From the NCBI GenBank assembly GCA_045802605.1, contig JBJMQS010000015.1:62001-126000 (forward strand): a stretch of 64,000 nt of DNA, read 5' to 3'. The notes beneath the pieces are model-generated. The model saw only the letters and a program-made list of their open reading frames with translations, was not told where the DNA came from and ran no database searches. Numbering within the stretch: the stretch's first letter is position 1; every line of letters starts with the position of its first letter. The stretch is from JBJMQS01 sp045802605. Its GTDB lineage: Bacteria; Planctomycetota; Planctomycetia; Gemmatales; Gemmataceae. Of this stretch, positions 42,029 through 51,500 are shown piece by piece. A program made the translations under genes and the position numbers.

Positions 42029-43774
42029 GTGACAAAGACGGAATCTGTTCTGGGCGGCAAACGATTCGATATGGTTTGGATTCTAGCATTCGGTCTCGCA
42101 TCAAGCATTTGGTGCGTCACGGCGGCGCGCACGATTGGTGCCACATTCGATGAGCCGACATACCTCGAAAATGGAATGCACTTCTGGAGAACCGGCTCGC
42201 ACCGCACTCTCATGAAGCTCGGCACGATGCCGCTGCCGGTTGATTTGCAAACGTTGCCATTAGCGATTGCCGAACGCATTCGTGGTACAAACTGGGATTT
42301 AGACACCGACTTCCACACGCTCCTCCCAAGGATGCGGCACGGGAATCTGCTTTTCTGGTGGCTGCTTCTGATCTCCGCCTTTCGCATTGGCCGCGATGTG
42401 GCCGGGAGTTGGGGCGGCCGACTGGCCGTCGCGGCATTGGCATGCGAACCCAACATGCTCGCCCACGCCGCACTCGCCACGACCGATATCGCGATCACGG
42501 CGACCGTGTTGACGTTCGCGCTTTATTACCATCGTGGCCGAGATCAGGCATGGTCTCGCCGTGTGGGACTGCCCGGTATCTGGTACGGGGTGGCTCTCCT
42601 GTCGAAGGCTTCCGCGCTAGCATTTGTGCCGCTTGTGATGGTTGGAATTGAACTCGCGCGATTCATCCAGCAATGGTCGGATGAATCCAATCGCCTTCCG
42701 GAACTCACTGGCTTCACTCCAAGTATTGGGCACAGCGGACGAGGCTATCTCCGCAAATGGGTTCTCGAGTGCGGCATCATCGGCATTATTGGCCTAGCGG
42801 TCGCCGTTCTCGGCGTTGGCTCCGATTTCCAACCCGACGAGTCCTTCATTCGCTGGGCACAGTCTCTCCCGGAGGGCCGTAATCACACATTCTGGGTTTG
42901 GACGGCTGAGCATTTGCGAATTTTTGGCAACGGCATTGAAGGCTTGGTCATGCAGATCAAGCACAATTTTCGCGGACACGGCCAGTACTTGCTCGGTGAA
43001 TCGTCGGAGAAACCGTTCTGGTATTACTTCCCGGTTGTGTTCAGCATCAAGCTCACCGTGCCTGTACTTTTCGGAGTGCTTATTCTCTTCTTCCGGCCGA
43101 CATGGCTCAAAGATAATTGGCCGATGGCGTGTGCCGCGATCTTGCTGGCCTTCTCAATGACGTGTCGGGTGCAAATTGGAATTCGACTCCAGCTTCTGGC
43201 CGTGGCGTTTGTCATCGTGGCACTCGCGGCGGGAATTGCGCAGAGCCTTACCCATGTTCAATTGCGCAGACCTCTAACGGCAGCGAGTGCCATCGGTATC
43301 GCCTGGATGGGAGTCTCATCCGCGCTCGCGTGGCCGAATGGACTCTGCTACGTGAATGAGCTCTGGGGCGGGGCTCAGGAAGGATACCGGCTAGTCAGTG
43401 ACGGGAATTATGATTGGGGCCAAGGATTGCCTGAGTTAGCGAAGTGGCAGCGATCACGGAACATATCGGACCTCGACGTCTGGTATTACGGCCGGGATCC
43501 GGAGATCAAGCGAATGCCTGTGCGCGATCTGCCACTGCATTGCGTGACTCTGCGACAACCCGACGACATGGCGACATATTGCTGGGGCCGGCACCTCGCG
43601 GTCGGGACCACGCTGCGCTACGGACTCCCGCTGAACGACGCACATCGTCATGCATTGGAATTCTTGAGACGCCGCGAACCGGTGGCGCAGACTTCGACAT
43701 TTCTCATCTATGATTTCACCGATCTAGGTCCGCCAAAACAGGCAATCGAGACCGCTGAGAGGTCCGCGAAATGA
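42029..43774 (+). CDS. GT39/ArnT-like membrane glycosyltransferase
   Basis: A 581-residue protein with about 9-11 transmembrane helices. The first extracytoplasmic loop contains TFDEPTYLENGMHFW, the acidic DE-Y signature of protein mannosyltransferase/ArnT-type GT-C enzymes that move a sugar from a polyprenyl phosphate to an acceptor. A long soluble C-terminal part (about 440-581) follows. The GTG at 42029 is used; an ATG at 42071 (MVWILAF) is a possible later start. Its last codons overlap the start of the next membrane protein as ATGA, so the two act as one unit, perhaps in envelope polysaccharide or protein glycosylation. Donor and acceptor are unknown. Confidence 0.8.
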   Translation: MTKTESVLGGKRFDMVWILAFGLASSIWCVTAARTIGATFDEPTYLENGMHFWRTGSHRTLMKLGTMPLPVDLQTLPLAIAERIRGTNWDLDTDFHTLLPRMRHGNLLFWWLLLISAFRIGRDVAGSWGGRLAVAALACEPNMLAHAALATTDIAITATVLTFALYYHRGRDQAWSRRVGLPGIWYGVALLSKASALAFVPLVMVGIELARFIQQWSDESNRLPELTGFTPSIGHSGRGYLRKWVLECGIIGIIGLAVAVLGVGSDFQPDESFIRWAQSLPEGRNHTFWVWTAEHLRIFGNGIEGLVMQIKHNFRGHGQYLLGESSEKPFWYYFPVVFSIKLTVPVLFGVLILFFRPTWLKDNWPMACAAILLAFSMTCRVQIGIRLQLLAVAFVIVALAAGIAQSLTHVQLRRPLTAASAIGIAWMGVSSALAWPNGLCYVNELWGGAQEGYRLVSDGNYDWGQGLPELAKWQRSRNISDLDVWYYGRDPEIKRMPVRDLPLHCVTLRQPDDMATYCWGRHLAVGTTLRYGLPLNDAHRHALEFLRRREPVAQTSTFLIYDFTDLGPPKQAIETAERSAK

Positions 43775-45321
43775 CCCGCGGGACATTTGTCGTCGTCGTT
43801 TTGGCGACGGCTATCGCCTGGCTCGGCGCGACTGATCGACCTGGCGGGTGGAACGACGGCAGCCGTCTAGCGACGGTCGAATCTCTCGTCGATCGACACA
43901 CTTGGGAGATCGACGACTCCATCTTCTGCACTGCAACTCCTTACGGTGGCGACCTAGCGCCGCGCGGCACACTCGACAAACTTTTCATCAACGGGCACTA
44001 CTATTCCGACAAGTCTCCCGTACCGGCTCTCTTGATGGCCGGACCGTACTGGCTCTGGCGAATATGTGGTGGCCCCTCAGCAGCCGAGCGACCCGATTTG
44101 TTTTGCTGGGGGATGACATTCCTTACGTCGGGAATGGCCTATGTGATTTCCGTACTTCTGATCGACCGGATTGGAGAGCGATCACTCGTTGGTTGGCAGC
44201 GAATGTTAGTAACCGCCAGCTTTGCATTGGCTACGATTGCACTGCCATATTCGCGATCTGTGAACAATCACATTTTGCTGTTGGCGGTGGCGACTGCAAT
44301 CCTGTTCATTTGCGATAGTGCTCGACCGCTGTCGGCGGTTCGCGTGCTGATCCTAGGAACGCTCGCCGGCTTGGCCTACACGATTGATCTCGGTGCAGGA
44401 CCAGTGATTGCGTTGGGTACTGGTGTTTATCTGGTTTGGAGGACGTTTCTAGAGCCCGCTACGTGGTGTTCCGCTGCCCCGACGTCACATTCCATCTCGC
44501 AACCTTCAAGTCCCCTCCCTTCTTCTTCCGGTCCCCTTCCCCCTTGTGGGGGAGGGATAGGGTGGGGGGTGGAAGCACGCGAGGACTCAACCCCCCACCC
44601 TAACCCTCCCCCACAAGGGGGGAGGGGACCGGAGGGCGGACGAATGGGACAAAGGGTCTCGCACATTTTTTTGTTCATATTCGCCGCCCTACCCTGGCTC
44701 GCGATGCATCACGGCATGACGTATGCAATGGCCGGGACGATCGGGCCGGCGAATGCGAATCCTGAGTTCTTCAAGTGGCCGGGCTGTCCGTTCGGCCCTG
44801 AGAATCTGACAGGCGGGTGGCGGCATTCCAGTATTTTCGGATTCATTGTGTACGCCGTTGACATGCTGCTTGGGCAGCGAGGCTTCGCGGCACATAACCC
44901 CGCGCTGTTTCTCGTTGTGCCGGCCGCGATCACCCTGCTCCGCGACGGTCAAGCACGTCGAGCGGAAACCTCTATGTGTCTGGGCTGGACCCTGGCGGTT
45001 TGGCTTCTCTATGCGGCGACATCCAACAATATGTCAGGTGAATGTCGTTCGGTGCGGTGGTTCGTACCTCTGCTCGCCCCAGCCTATGTGATTCTCATCC
45101 GAGCGCTACGTGAGAATTCCAATGCGGTCCGTGCATTCTGTTGGCTCAGCGCAATCGGCGCATTCATGGAAATCCAGGCGTGGATTCGCGGGCCGTGGTA
45201 TGGCCGTCTCTTGCCCGGATACTGGTTATGTCTCGTCGCCAGCGCGGGTATCTTTTTCTGGTTTCTGCGCCGGCAAACGATCAATGAATCTGTCGAGCGA
45301 GTGCAACGTGCTGCCGCCTGA
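43771..45321 (+). CDS. GT39-like membrane protein with in-frame palindrome
   Basis: A 516-residue protein with about ten helices. The first loop has DGSRLATVESLVDR...DKLFINGHYYSDKSPVPALL, a layout common in planctomycete membrane proteins resembling ArnT/PMT transferases. Its start overlaps the preceding glycosyltransferase. Oddly, residues about 235-290 between two helices are a low-complexity Pro/Gly stretch (SSSGPLPPCGGGIGWGV...PHPNPPPQGGRGPEGG) encoded by a 107-base palindrome that keeps the frame. The flanking helices are intact, so the protein is probably functional with an enlarged loop. Confidence 0.78.
   Translation: MTRGTFVVVVLATAIAWLGATDRPGGWNDGSRLATVESLVDRHTWEIDDSIFCTATPYGGDLAPRGTLDKLFINGHYYSDKSPVPALLMAGPYWLWRICGGPSAAERPDLFCWGMTFLTSGMAYVISVLLIDRIGERSLVGWQRMLVTASFALATIALPYSRSVNNHILLLAVATAILFICDSARPLSAVRVLILGTLAGLAYTIDLGAGPVIALGTGVYLVWRTFLEPATWCSAAPTSHSISQPSSPLPSSSGPLPPCGGGIGWGVEAREDSTPHPNPPPQGGRGPEGGRMGQRVSHIFLFIFAALPWLAMHHGMTYAMAGTIGPANANPEFFKWPGCPFGPENLTGGWRHSSIFGFIVYAVDMLLGQRGFAAHNPALFLVVPAAITLLRDGQARRAETSMCLGWTLAVWLLYAATSNNMSGECRSVRWFVPLLAPAYVILIRALRENSNAVRAFCWLSAIGAFMEIQAWIRGPWYGRLLPGYWLCLVASAGIFFWFLRRQTINESVERVQRAAA
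44527..44633. repeat. 107-base palindrome inserted in frame in a gene
   Basis: Arms 44527-44569 and 44591-44633 (43 bases each) are inverted copies with two mismatches around a 21-base centre. Both arms carry the core CTTGTGGGGGAGGG in opposite orientation. The element is read through in frame within the membrane protein and adds about 36 residues. It looks like a dispersed palindromic element that has invaded coding DNA. Confidence 0.88.
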
Positions 45322-45372
45322 CGGCAGCGATTCATACGATGAATTCAGTCAGTGCGACAATGGAGCGCCGCT

Positions 45373-45753
45373 GTGGCACCCAACCTGCAGAAATTCTGCG
45401 GCCGATTGGTTCGCCAAGGACTGTTTCAGCCCAAGGATCTCGAATCGATCTATCGCCAATGGCGTTTGGCCGCGCCTAAAGAGCGAGACAACGTTCGTTC
45501 GTTTGCGCAATTCATCGTGCTTCGCAGTCGTGTGGGAATTGAGCAGCTAACGCCATTTCTCAATGGCCCACCAGCGGCAGGAACGTCCAACACGGATCGA
45601 TCCACGACCAGTGCGGATACTGAGGTGGATGTTGAGCTAGTGAAAATCCCCGACCCTCGCCGCATCGGGCGGAGGGATTTGATTGGGTTTGCAATTGGCA
45701 TGCTCGTTGGCGCATTCGTGGCCGTAGGAATCATGATCTTAGTTCGTCGCTAA
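45373..45753 (+). CDS. Short protein with C-terminal membrane anchor
   Basis: A 126-residue protein. The N-terminal 65 residues (APNLQKFCGRLVRQGLFQPKDLESIYRQW...FAQFIVLRSRVGIEQLTPFLNG) resemble the short helical module that precedes the kinase domain in many planctomycete Ser/Thr protein kinases. A polar Thr/Ser/Asp linker follows, then one C-terminal helix (LIGFAIGMLVGAFVAVGIMILV) and RR. The kinase itself is missing. GTG 45373 has TGGAG 7 bases upstream; a GTG at 45352 would add 7 residues. The kinase-module resemblance is from memory of the family and is not proven. Confidence 0.65.
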   Translation: MAPNLQKFCGRLVRQGLFQPKDLESIYRQWRLAAPKERDNVRSFAQFIVLRSRVGIEQLTPFLNGPPAAGTSNTDRSTTSADTEVDVELVKIPDPRRIGRRDLIGFAIGMLVGAFVAVGIMILVRR

Positions 45754-45769
45754 CGAGGTCGAGATCTGC

Positions 45770-46891
45770 GTGAGAATTCGCGGCCGCCATTATCGAAGCG
45801 GAGAACAGGTCGAACTGACCTGCGCAGATGGCGTCGTCACGTCGGTTGGTCCGCCGACGCTCGAACCTGTCGAAGCGGAAGCGGGCTGGATCGCGCCGGG
45901 GTTTTGCGATCTGCAAGTCAACGGTTACCGCGGGATCAGCTTCAATTCGCTTGGCAATGCCGACGAACTGCGAGTGATCGTTGACGCTTGCGCCGCGCAC
46001 GGTGTGTCCGCATTTTTGCCCACGTTGATCACGGACGCTCAAGAGTCGCTGATTCACGCCGTGAGAACTCTCGCGGACCTCCTGGCGGCCGACGCGCGGA
46101 CCGCAACTCGCGTCCCCGGATTTCATGTTGAAGGTCCTGCCATTTCATCAGAGGATGGGCCCCGGGGGGCGCACCCGCGAGCACATGTCAGGCCGCCAGA
46201 TTGGGAGCAATTTCTCCGCTTGCAAGAAGCGGCGCAGGGGCGGATTCGTCTTGTCACCCTCGCTCCGGAATTACCGGGAGCTATTCTCTTTATCGAGCGA
46301 TTGGTCGCGGCGGGCGTGCTCGTGGCCGTCGGGCATACAAATGCCGGGCCGGAGCAAATCCACGCGGCGGTAGCGGCAGGGGCGCGGCTCAGCACTCATC
46401 TGGCCAACGGTTGTTCGGACATGTTGCCGCGACATCACAACGTCGTCTGGGAGCAAGCGGCCGAAGATCGCCTGCACGCGAGCTTGATCGCCGACGGACG
46501 GCATCTGCCGCCGGCCGTGCTGAAATCATTGATCCGAATCAAGACTCCGGAGCGATGCATGCTCGTGAGTGATTTATCGCCGCTGGCGGGCCTGCCACCT
46601 GGGCGCTATCCCGCGATGGGCGGCGAATTCGAGGTCGCGGACGATGGTGCGGTGCGCATACCTGGGACCTCGCGCTTTGCGGGGTCATCGGCGTTTCTAG
46701 ACTTATGCGTCAGCCATGCTGCCCACTGCGGTGGCATTGCATTGGCCGAGGCCATCGATATGGCCAGCGCTCGGCCGCGCGAAATGTTGGGGCTACCGCG
46801 CTCGGCGGTGGAAGTCGGCGGAGTCATGGATTTTGTGCTGTTTGATTTTGACGATGGCCGCATTCAAGTTCAGAAAATCATAACGGCATAG
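45770..46891 (+). CDS. nagA: N-acetylglucosamine-6-phosphate deacetylase
   Basis: Removes acetate from GlcNAc-6-phosphate, feeding cell-wall amino sugars into glycolysis or back into peptidoglycan synthesis. The 373-residue amidohydrolase has APGFCDLQVNGYRG (E. coli style PGFIDVQLNG). The metal ligands are Glu121 (HVEGPAI), His189 (VGHTNAG) and His210 (STHLANG), and the catalytic Asp268 is in LVSDLSPLAG. No transporter or nagB lies next to it. The GTG start at 45770 follows GAGG at some distance. Its stop is one base away from the mnmE stop on the other strand. Confidence 0.92.
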   Translation: MRIRGRHYRSGEQVELTCADGVVTSVGPPTLEPVEAEAGWIAPGFCDLQVNGYRGISFNSLGNADELRVIVDACAAHGVSAFLPTLITDAQESLIHAVRTLADLLAADARTATRVPGFHVEGPAISSEDGPRGAHPRAHVRPPDWEQFLRLQEAAQGRIRLVTLAPELPGAILFIERLVAAGVLVAVGHTNAGPEQIHAAVAAGARLSTHLANGCSDMLPRHHNVVWEQAAEDRLHASLIADGRHLPPAVLKSLIRIKTPERCMLVSDLSPLAGLPPGRYPAMGGEFEVADDGAVRIPGTSRFAGSSAFLDLCVSHAAHCGGIALAEAIDMASARPREMLGLPRSAVEVGGVMDFVLFDFDDGRIQVQKIITA

Positions 46892-46892
46892 C

Positions 46893-48203
46893 TCATTTGC
46901 CGATGCAGAACCGTGTAAAAATGCGATCGAGCAAATCATCGGTGTAAACCGCACCCGTCATCGCGCCAAGATGCTCTAAAGCCGAACGCAATTCCAGGGC
47001 AACGATCTCGGCCGGATCATTGAACAAGACGCCCTGATGAGCCGCTCGCAGATTCGCAATACAGGCGTCCACGTGATGCCGGCAACGGCTCAGACTCGGA
47101 GCGAGGCCATGGCCGGCGAACGCTGCCGCCTTTTCGCCGAGCATTTTTCGCAGGTTGGCTAGCCCCTGCCCCGTCACCGAACTGGTTGCCAACGCACCGG
47201 GTGCAACTGGCGACAGATCACACTTAGTCGCGATTCGAATCGCGTCTGCACAAGTGGACGGAAGTTGCACTTCCTGACCGCCGGGCTCAACGCACATCAG
47301 AATGAGATCCGCGTCAGCCACCTCCGCGCGACCCAATTGTTGAGCACGAGCTTCCAATGCGTCCGACGTTGATCGGAGGCCGGCGGTGTCGATCAGTTCG
47401 ATATTCTTGCCGCCGAGGTTGAGCCGCGCGACGAGATAGTCGCGCGTTGTGCCTGGGACAGGGCTGACCAGCGCATCACTACCGGAAAGCGCATTGAAGA
47501 GTTTGCTCTTCCCCGCATTTGCGGCGCCGGCCAACACGATACGGAACGGCCGGCCGGAGATGCCGCGATCCTGCACCTGCTTCTGCACGAGCGAAACCTG
47601 AGCCAAACCATTAGCAAGCCGATGAAGCAAGTCGGGCCGTTCGACGAAGTTGATGTCTTCATCGGCGAAATCGAGCCCGGCTTCGAGATCGGCTAGCAAG
47701 TTGAGTAAGTCTTCTCGCAGGCCGGCGAGGGGTTGAGAGACACCGCCAGCGAGTTGGCGCAGCGATTGTTTTAGCTCATTGCGATCGGCGGCTTCAATGA
47801 CCCCGAGTACAGCTTCCGCCCGCGGCAAATCGAGCTTGCCGGCAAGAAATGCTCGCAACGAGAATTCTCCCGGCCCCGCAACACGAGCACCTGCGTGCAA
47901 CAGGTCGGCCAGCAATCGCTCAACTAAGGGTGGACTCGCAATCAAGTGGAATTCGGCAACCGATTGACTCGTCACGGAGTGTGGCGCCGGGAACAAATAT
48001 AGCTCGGCAGGAACGGGCGAAACGATATCTGAAAGGTGAACGTGACCTGCATAAATAGCGCGCCGGTCCACGTCCACATCGCCGCGAAAAATCGTAAACG
48101 CGATGGCCGATGAGCGCGGGCCGGATAGCCGAACGATTGCCCGTCCGGCTGGGCCCGCGGCTGACGAAACTGCAACGATGGTATCGTCGAGTTGAATCGA
48201 CAC
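46893..48203 (-). CDS. mnmE: tRNA modification GTPase MnmE
   Basis: With MnmG it installs the (carboxymethyl)aminomethyl group on U34 of certain tRNAs. The 436-residue product has the N-terminal folate-binding domain (GEFSLRAFLAGKLDLPRAEAV), a helical domain interrupted by the G domain (G1 GAANAGKS at 226-233, GTTRD at 251-255, DTAGL at 272-276, TKCD), and the conserved C-terminal FCIGK holding the reactive Cys. It is slightly shorter than the E. coli protein (454). The GTG start lies 25 bases after the yidC stop: yidC-mnmE is a widely conserved pair. Confidence 0.96.
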   Translation of the reverse strand: MSIQLDDTIVAVSSAAGPAGRAIVRLSGPRSSAIAFTIFRGDVDVDRRAIYAGHVHLSDIVSPVPAELYLFPAPHSVTSQSVAEFHLIASPPLVERLLADLLHAGARVAGPGEFSLRAFLAGKLDLPRAEAVLGVIEAADRNELKQSLRQLAGGVSQPLAGLREDLLNLLADLEAGLDFADEDINFVERPDLLHRLANGLAQVSLVQKQVQDRGISGRPFRIVLAGAANAGKSKLFNALSGSDALVSPVPGTTRDYLVARLNLGGKNIELIDTAGLRSTSDALEARAQQLGRAEVADADLILMCVEPGGQEVQLPSTCADAIRIATKCDLSPVAPGALATSSVTGQGLANLRKMLGEKAAAFAGHGLAPSLSRCRHHVDACIANLRAAHQGVLFNDPAEIVALELRSALEHLGAMTGAVYTDDLLDRIFTRFCIGK

Positions 48204-48228
48204 GGGGCGTGCTCTGCGTTCGAGCGAA

Positions 48229-50496
48229 TTATTTCTTCGATGCCTCTCTCAGCACCTTTTCCCACCACAATGCCAAACGACTTGGCTCTTTGACGCTTGG
48301 TTTGGCTTTCGATTTGCCATTTTTCGTCACGGGGCTTGCTGCGGCCCGTGCCGCCGCGGTGGCCTCAAGTTTTTTTTTCACGAAACGCCGCTCCAGCAAA
48401 CCCCACACGCTGGAGGCGATGAAATAGAGACTAAGTCCGGCCGGCACCTTGTAGAACATGAGCGCCATGAAGCCGGTCATGAACTTCATCATCGTCTGCT
48501 GTTGCCGTTGCTCGTCGGTCATCGTGGGTGGGGCGGCCTTCTGCTGTTGAATGAAGATCAGCACCACGCCGATGAGCGGCAAAATGTTGAGGTAGGGCCC
48601 AAGGTACAGGAATGTCCCCATTGCGTCGCGCTGGCTGATGTAGGGGATGTTCTCGCCCCACCAGAGGAGCATGTCCGGCGCGGCCAAGTTCGGAATCCAA
48701 AGAAAGCGCTCCAGCCGGAAGAACACGCTTTCCTGGAGCGCATAATACAGGCCCATGAAGATTGGCATCTGGAGAGCCAACATCAAGCAACCGGACAGCC
48801 CAGCGGCCGGGTTGACGTTGTGCTTGCGGTAGAGTTCTCGCTGCGCCTGTTGCTTCGCCAGGAAATCGTCTTTGTACTGCTGCTCAATCAATTTCATTTC
48901 AGGGCCAAGCTTCTGCATTTTCTCTTGCGTGATCTGCATGTTCATCGCCTGCTTGCGGCTCAGCGGGAACATGGACCCGCGCACGATGATCGTCACGCAA
49001 ACGATAACAATTCCGGCCGGCAAGAATTTATGGAGAAACCCAACGAGCCAATGAACAAGGTTCGTGAAGAAAATGATGGCATTCGTCCAAATGCCGAAGT
49101 TGCCGTAATCGGTAAGGCTTCGCAGCTTCAACGAATCCGCATAACGATCGACGAGGGACGGATCGACAGCTTTATCATCGGTCAGCCGCGTCAATTGACG
49201 GACCTTGACGGGGCCATGGTAAAGCACATATCGGTGCTCTATCCCCGTCGAAACGTCAACCGGCTCCGAAATTGCGCGGACAGTGATGTCCGCAAAGTTC
49301 GCTCGCTTGGCACCTTCACTTTTCTCCACCGTGGCGCGAGCAAATTGTAGAAATCCTTGTTTATCGACCGGGAGCGCAGAACCATCCGCGGCGAGATCAT
49401 CAACTGCGATGGCTGAGCCGAAATATTGCACGACGGTGGCCGCATAGACGATCCGCTTATCGTCCTTGCGGTATCGATCACTTCCGCCGAGGCGGTCCAG
49501 TGTCGCCGCATCCGCGCTGAGCCGGTAGATCACATCTCGATTGTCCAAGAGGCCGACGTGCGAATTACGGAATGTCGTCGTGTACCACTCGCCCTCAATT
49601 GGCAGACCACGGGCCCCTGCGAGTTGGTAGCGAAACTTCGTCCCCGCGGCCGCTGAGAGTTTCTCCACGCGCACCGTGAGCCCAACGTGGTACTCGTGTT
49701 GGGCCAACGAAAACGTCTTGGTGATGCGAACACCAGGATTGGCCAATTCGGTGGTGAATACCACTTCATGCCGGTTACCGTCGACGACTTTTCTCTCAAC
49801 TGTCCACATCGCGTGGCCTAGAGTATCGAGCGGCTGAGGCTCGTTATCATCCGGCTGGGCGTAATGGAAAATAGAAAACGCCGGCGGTGCATCGGCGATC
49901 CGCGGAATGAGTGTGACAGGCTTGGGGTGACCGTTGACCTTTACCGGCAAACCATAAGAATCGGCTGCCTGGAAATCATTGAGGATGAGTTCCGCGACGC
50001 CTGCCCCTTTGGGTGTCAACGTGGCGGTAATTGGAAAATCCTTGCCGCCAATCACAATTTCTTCGACCGGCACTGCCACTTCGGCTAGCCGTGCGAGAAA
50101 GCGAGGATTGAATGCATATGCTTGCGTGATCGCGGCCACGTCCATCGGACCGCCAAACCCGGCCACCGCCATGTGAGCGATGATGGCATTCTGGTCATCC
50201 CGCGGAGCATGATCGTAAGCCCACTTCGGCTCTGGCATTGCAGGCGCGACCGGTTCTCGCATGTATTGGACAGTCAAATCGACTGCGTCGGCCATGCCGC
50301 GCCCAGTGACCGCACCGGTGAGCCGCACCAGCGCTTCGCGCTGTTGATCCTTAGTGACTTTGTCGTGGGCCCAGATTTTCTCTTGCGGCGGCGGAGGCGG
50401 GTAAAGGTACTCGCGGACCTTCGTGTAGCCGACAAAAATCGCGATGGTGGTCAGGAAGAAATAGACGTAATTCCTGATCGGAACTTGTTGCTGCAT
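48229..50496 (-). CDS. yidC: Membrane protein insertase YidC
   Basis: Inner-membrane insertase helping proteins from Sec, or alone, into the lipid bilayer. The 755-residue product has an N-terminal helix (VYFFLTTIAIFVGY), a long periplasmic P1 domain (to about 490), and the C-terminal five-helix Oxa1 core (FPLSRKQAMNMQITQEKMQKLGPEMKLIEQQYK..., MALQMPIFMGLYYAL). A basic tail (KKKLEATAAARAA...KAKPSVKEPSRLA) could contact ribosomes. The frame extends 27 codons further; the ATG at 50496 starts just before the first helix. It is larger than E. coli YidC (548), mainly in P1. Confidence 0.95.
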   Translation of the reverse strand: MQQQVPIRNYVYFFLTTIAIFVGYTKVREYLYPPPPPQEKIWAHDKVTKDQQREALVRLTGAVTGRGMADAVDLTVQYMREPVAPAMPEPKWAYDHAPRDDQNAIIAHMAVAGFGGPMDVAAITQAYAFNPRFLARLAEVAVPVEEIVIGGKDFPITATLTPKGAGVAELILNDFQAADSYGLPVKVNGHPKPVTLIPRIADAPPAFSIFHYAQPDDNEPQPLDTLGHAMWTVERKVVDGNRHEVVFTTELANPGVRITKTFSLAQHEYHVGLTVRVEKLSAAAGTKFRYQLAGARGLPIEGEWYTTTFRNSHVGLLDNRDVIYRLSADAATLDRLGGSDRYRKDDKRIVYAATVVQYFGSAIAVDDLAADGSALPVDKQGFLQFARATVEKSEGAKRANFADITVRAISEPVDVSTGIEHRYVLYHGPVKVRQLTRLTDDKAVDPSLVDRYADSLKLRSLTDYGNFGIWTNAIIFFTNLVHWLVGFLHKFLPAGIVIVCVTIIVRGSMFPLSRKQAMNMQITQEKMQKLGPEMKLIEQQYKDDFLAKQQAQRELYRKHNVNPAAGLSGCLMLALQMPIFMGLYYALQESVFFRLERFLWIPNLAAPDMLLWWGENIPYISQRDAMGTFLYLGPYLNILPLIGVVLIFIQQQKAAPPTMTDEQRQQQTMMKFMTGFMALMFYKVPAGLSLYFIASSVWGLLERRFVKKKLEATAAARAAASPVTKNGKSKAKPSVKEPSRLALWWEKVLREASKK

Positions 50497-50597
50497 AAGT
50501 CGAAACGCCCCGGACCAACGAACGAATTCTGTTGTCAGGATACTGAAAAGAAGGGGAAACGGTGTGCCCGCATCCACCCCAGGCGAAGGGCCAAGAC

Positions 50598-51347
50598 CTA
50601 GCGGCCTTCGCGGAGCCGGTCGCCCAAGAAGTTCTCGAGATCCGGCACTGCGTAGATCTTTTTGACGGTCGTGTCCACATCGTATTCGATGCGGCGATAG
50701 CGAATGGTCTCATCGTCTCCGAGAAGCACGTAACAGGCACGCCAATCGCCGTCGCGCGGCTGACCCACGGAACCGACGTTGCAGAGCGTCTTCCGGCCGT
50801 CGAGCTTGTACACGCCATCCATTTCAGATGGACTCAGGAATTGCAAATTCTCGGTAAATACTCCGGGGACGTGAGTATGCCCTTGGAAACAGTAACGATC
50901 GACCAGTGCAAAAATGCGATCCATCTTGCGTTGGTTGTAGATGTCTTCTGGAAACACGTATTCGTTGAGTGGGTTGCGGGCGGAGCCATGCACGTAAAGA
51001 CAACTGTCCTCGCGGACCGAGCGTGGCCGCTCGGCCAGGAACTCCCACCGGCGCTCTTTGAGATCCCGACGTTCGTTTGGTGATTCGAGTTGAGCCCGAG
51101 TCCAAAAGATCGCCTTCTCTGCCGAGGCGTTGAACCCCTCGGGATCAAACATCGCCCCTTGGTCGTGATTGCCCAGAATCACGATGCGGCAATCCATGAT
51201 GCGATCGACGCACTCGCGCGGATTCGGACCGTATCCGACAACGTCGCCGAGACAGACTATTTCATCAACCTTTTGCTGCTTGATGTCGGCCAGGACAGCG
51301 TCCAGAGCTTCCAGGTTGCTGTGAATGTCGCTGATGATTGCCTTCAC
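50598..51347 (-). CDS. YfcE/MJ0936-like metallophosphoesterase
   Basis: A 249-residue calcineurin-like phosphoesterase with all five metal-site motifs: DIHSN (7-11), GDVVGYGP (34-41), GNHD (59-62), HGS (about 119) and GHTH (about 154). This arrangement matches the YfcE/MJ0936 group of small phosphodiesterases with broad activity in vitro; the natural substrate is unknown. A C-terminal extension (DETIRYRRIEYDVDTTVKKIYA) is usual for this subgroup. The GTG start at 51347 has GAGG 8 bases upstream. It lies about 100 bases upstream of yidC on the same strand. Confidence 0.9.
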   Translation of the reverse strand: MKAIISDIHSNLEALDAVLADIKQQKVDEIVCLGDVVGYGPNPRECVDRIMDCRIVILGNHDQGAMFDPEGFNASAEKAIFWTRAQLESPNERRDLKERRWEFLAERPRSVREDSCLYVHGSARNPLNEYVFPEDIYNQRKMDRIFALVDRYCFQGHTHVPGVFTENLQFLSPSEMDGVYKLDGRKTLCNVGSVGQPRDGDWRACYVLLGDDETIRYRRIEYDVDTTVKKIYAVPDLENFLGDRLREGR

Positions 51348-51500
51348 GCGGGGCCTCTCACCTAGATGGTGGCTATCAATCGCTCAATCTAATGGGGCGC
51401 ATAAACGGAAGTCAAGCGAGCCAAACGAGTTTGCTCCATAAGGGCCGGGTTGACTGGCGTTGCTTCACTCGCTATGGTCCGCGGCTCAGAGGGTCGCGGA

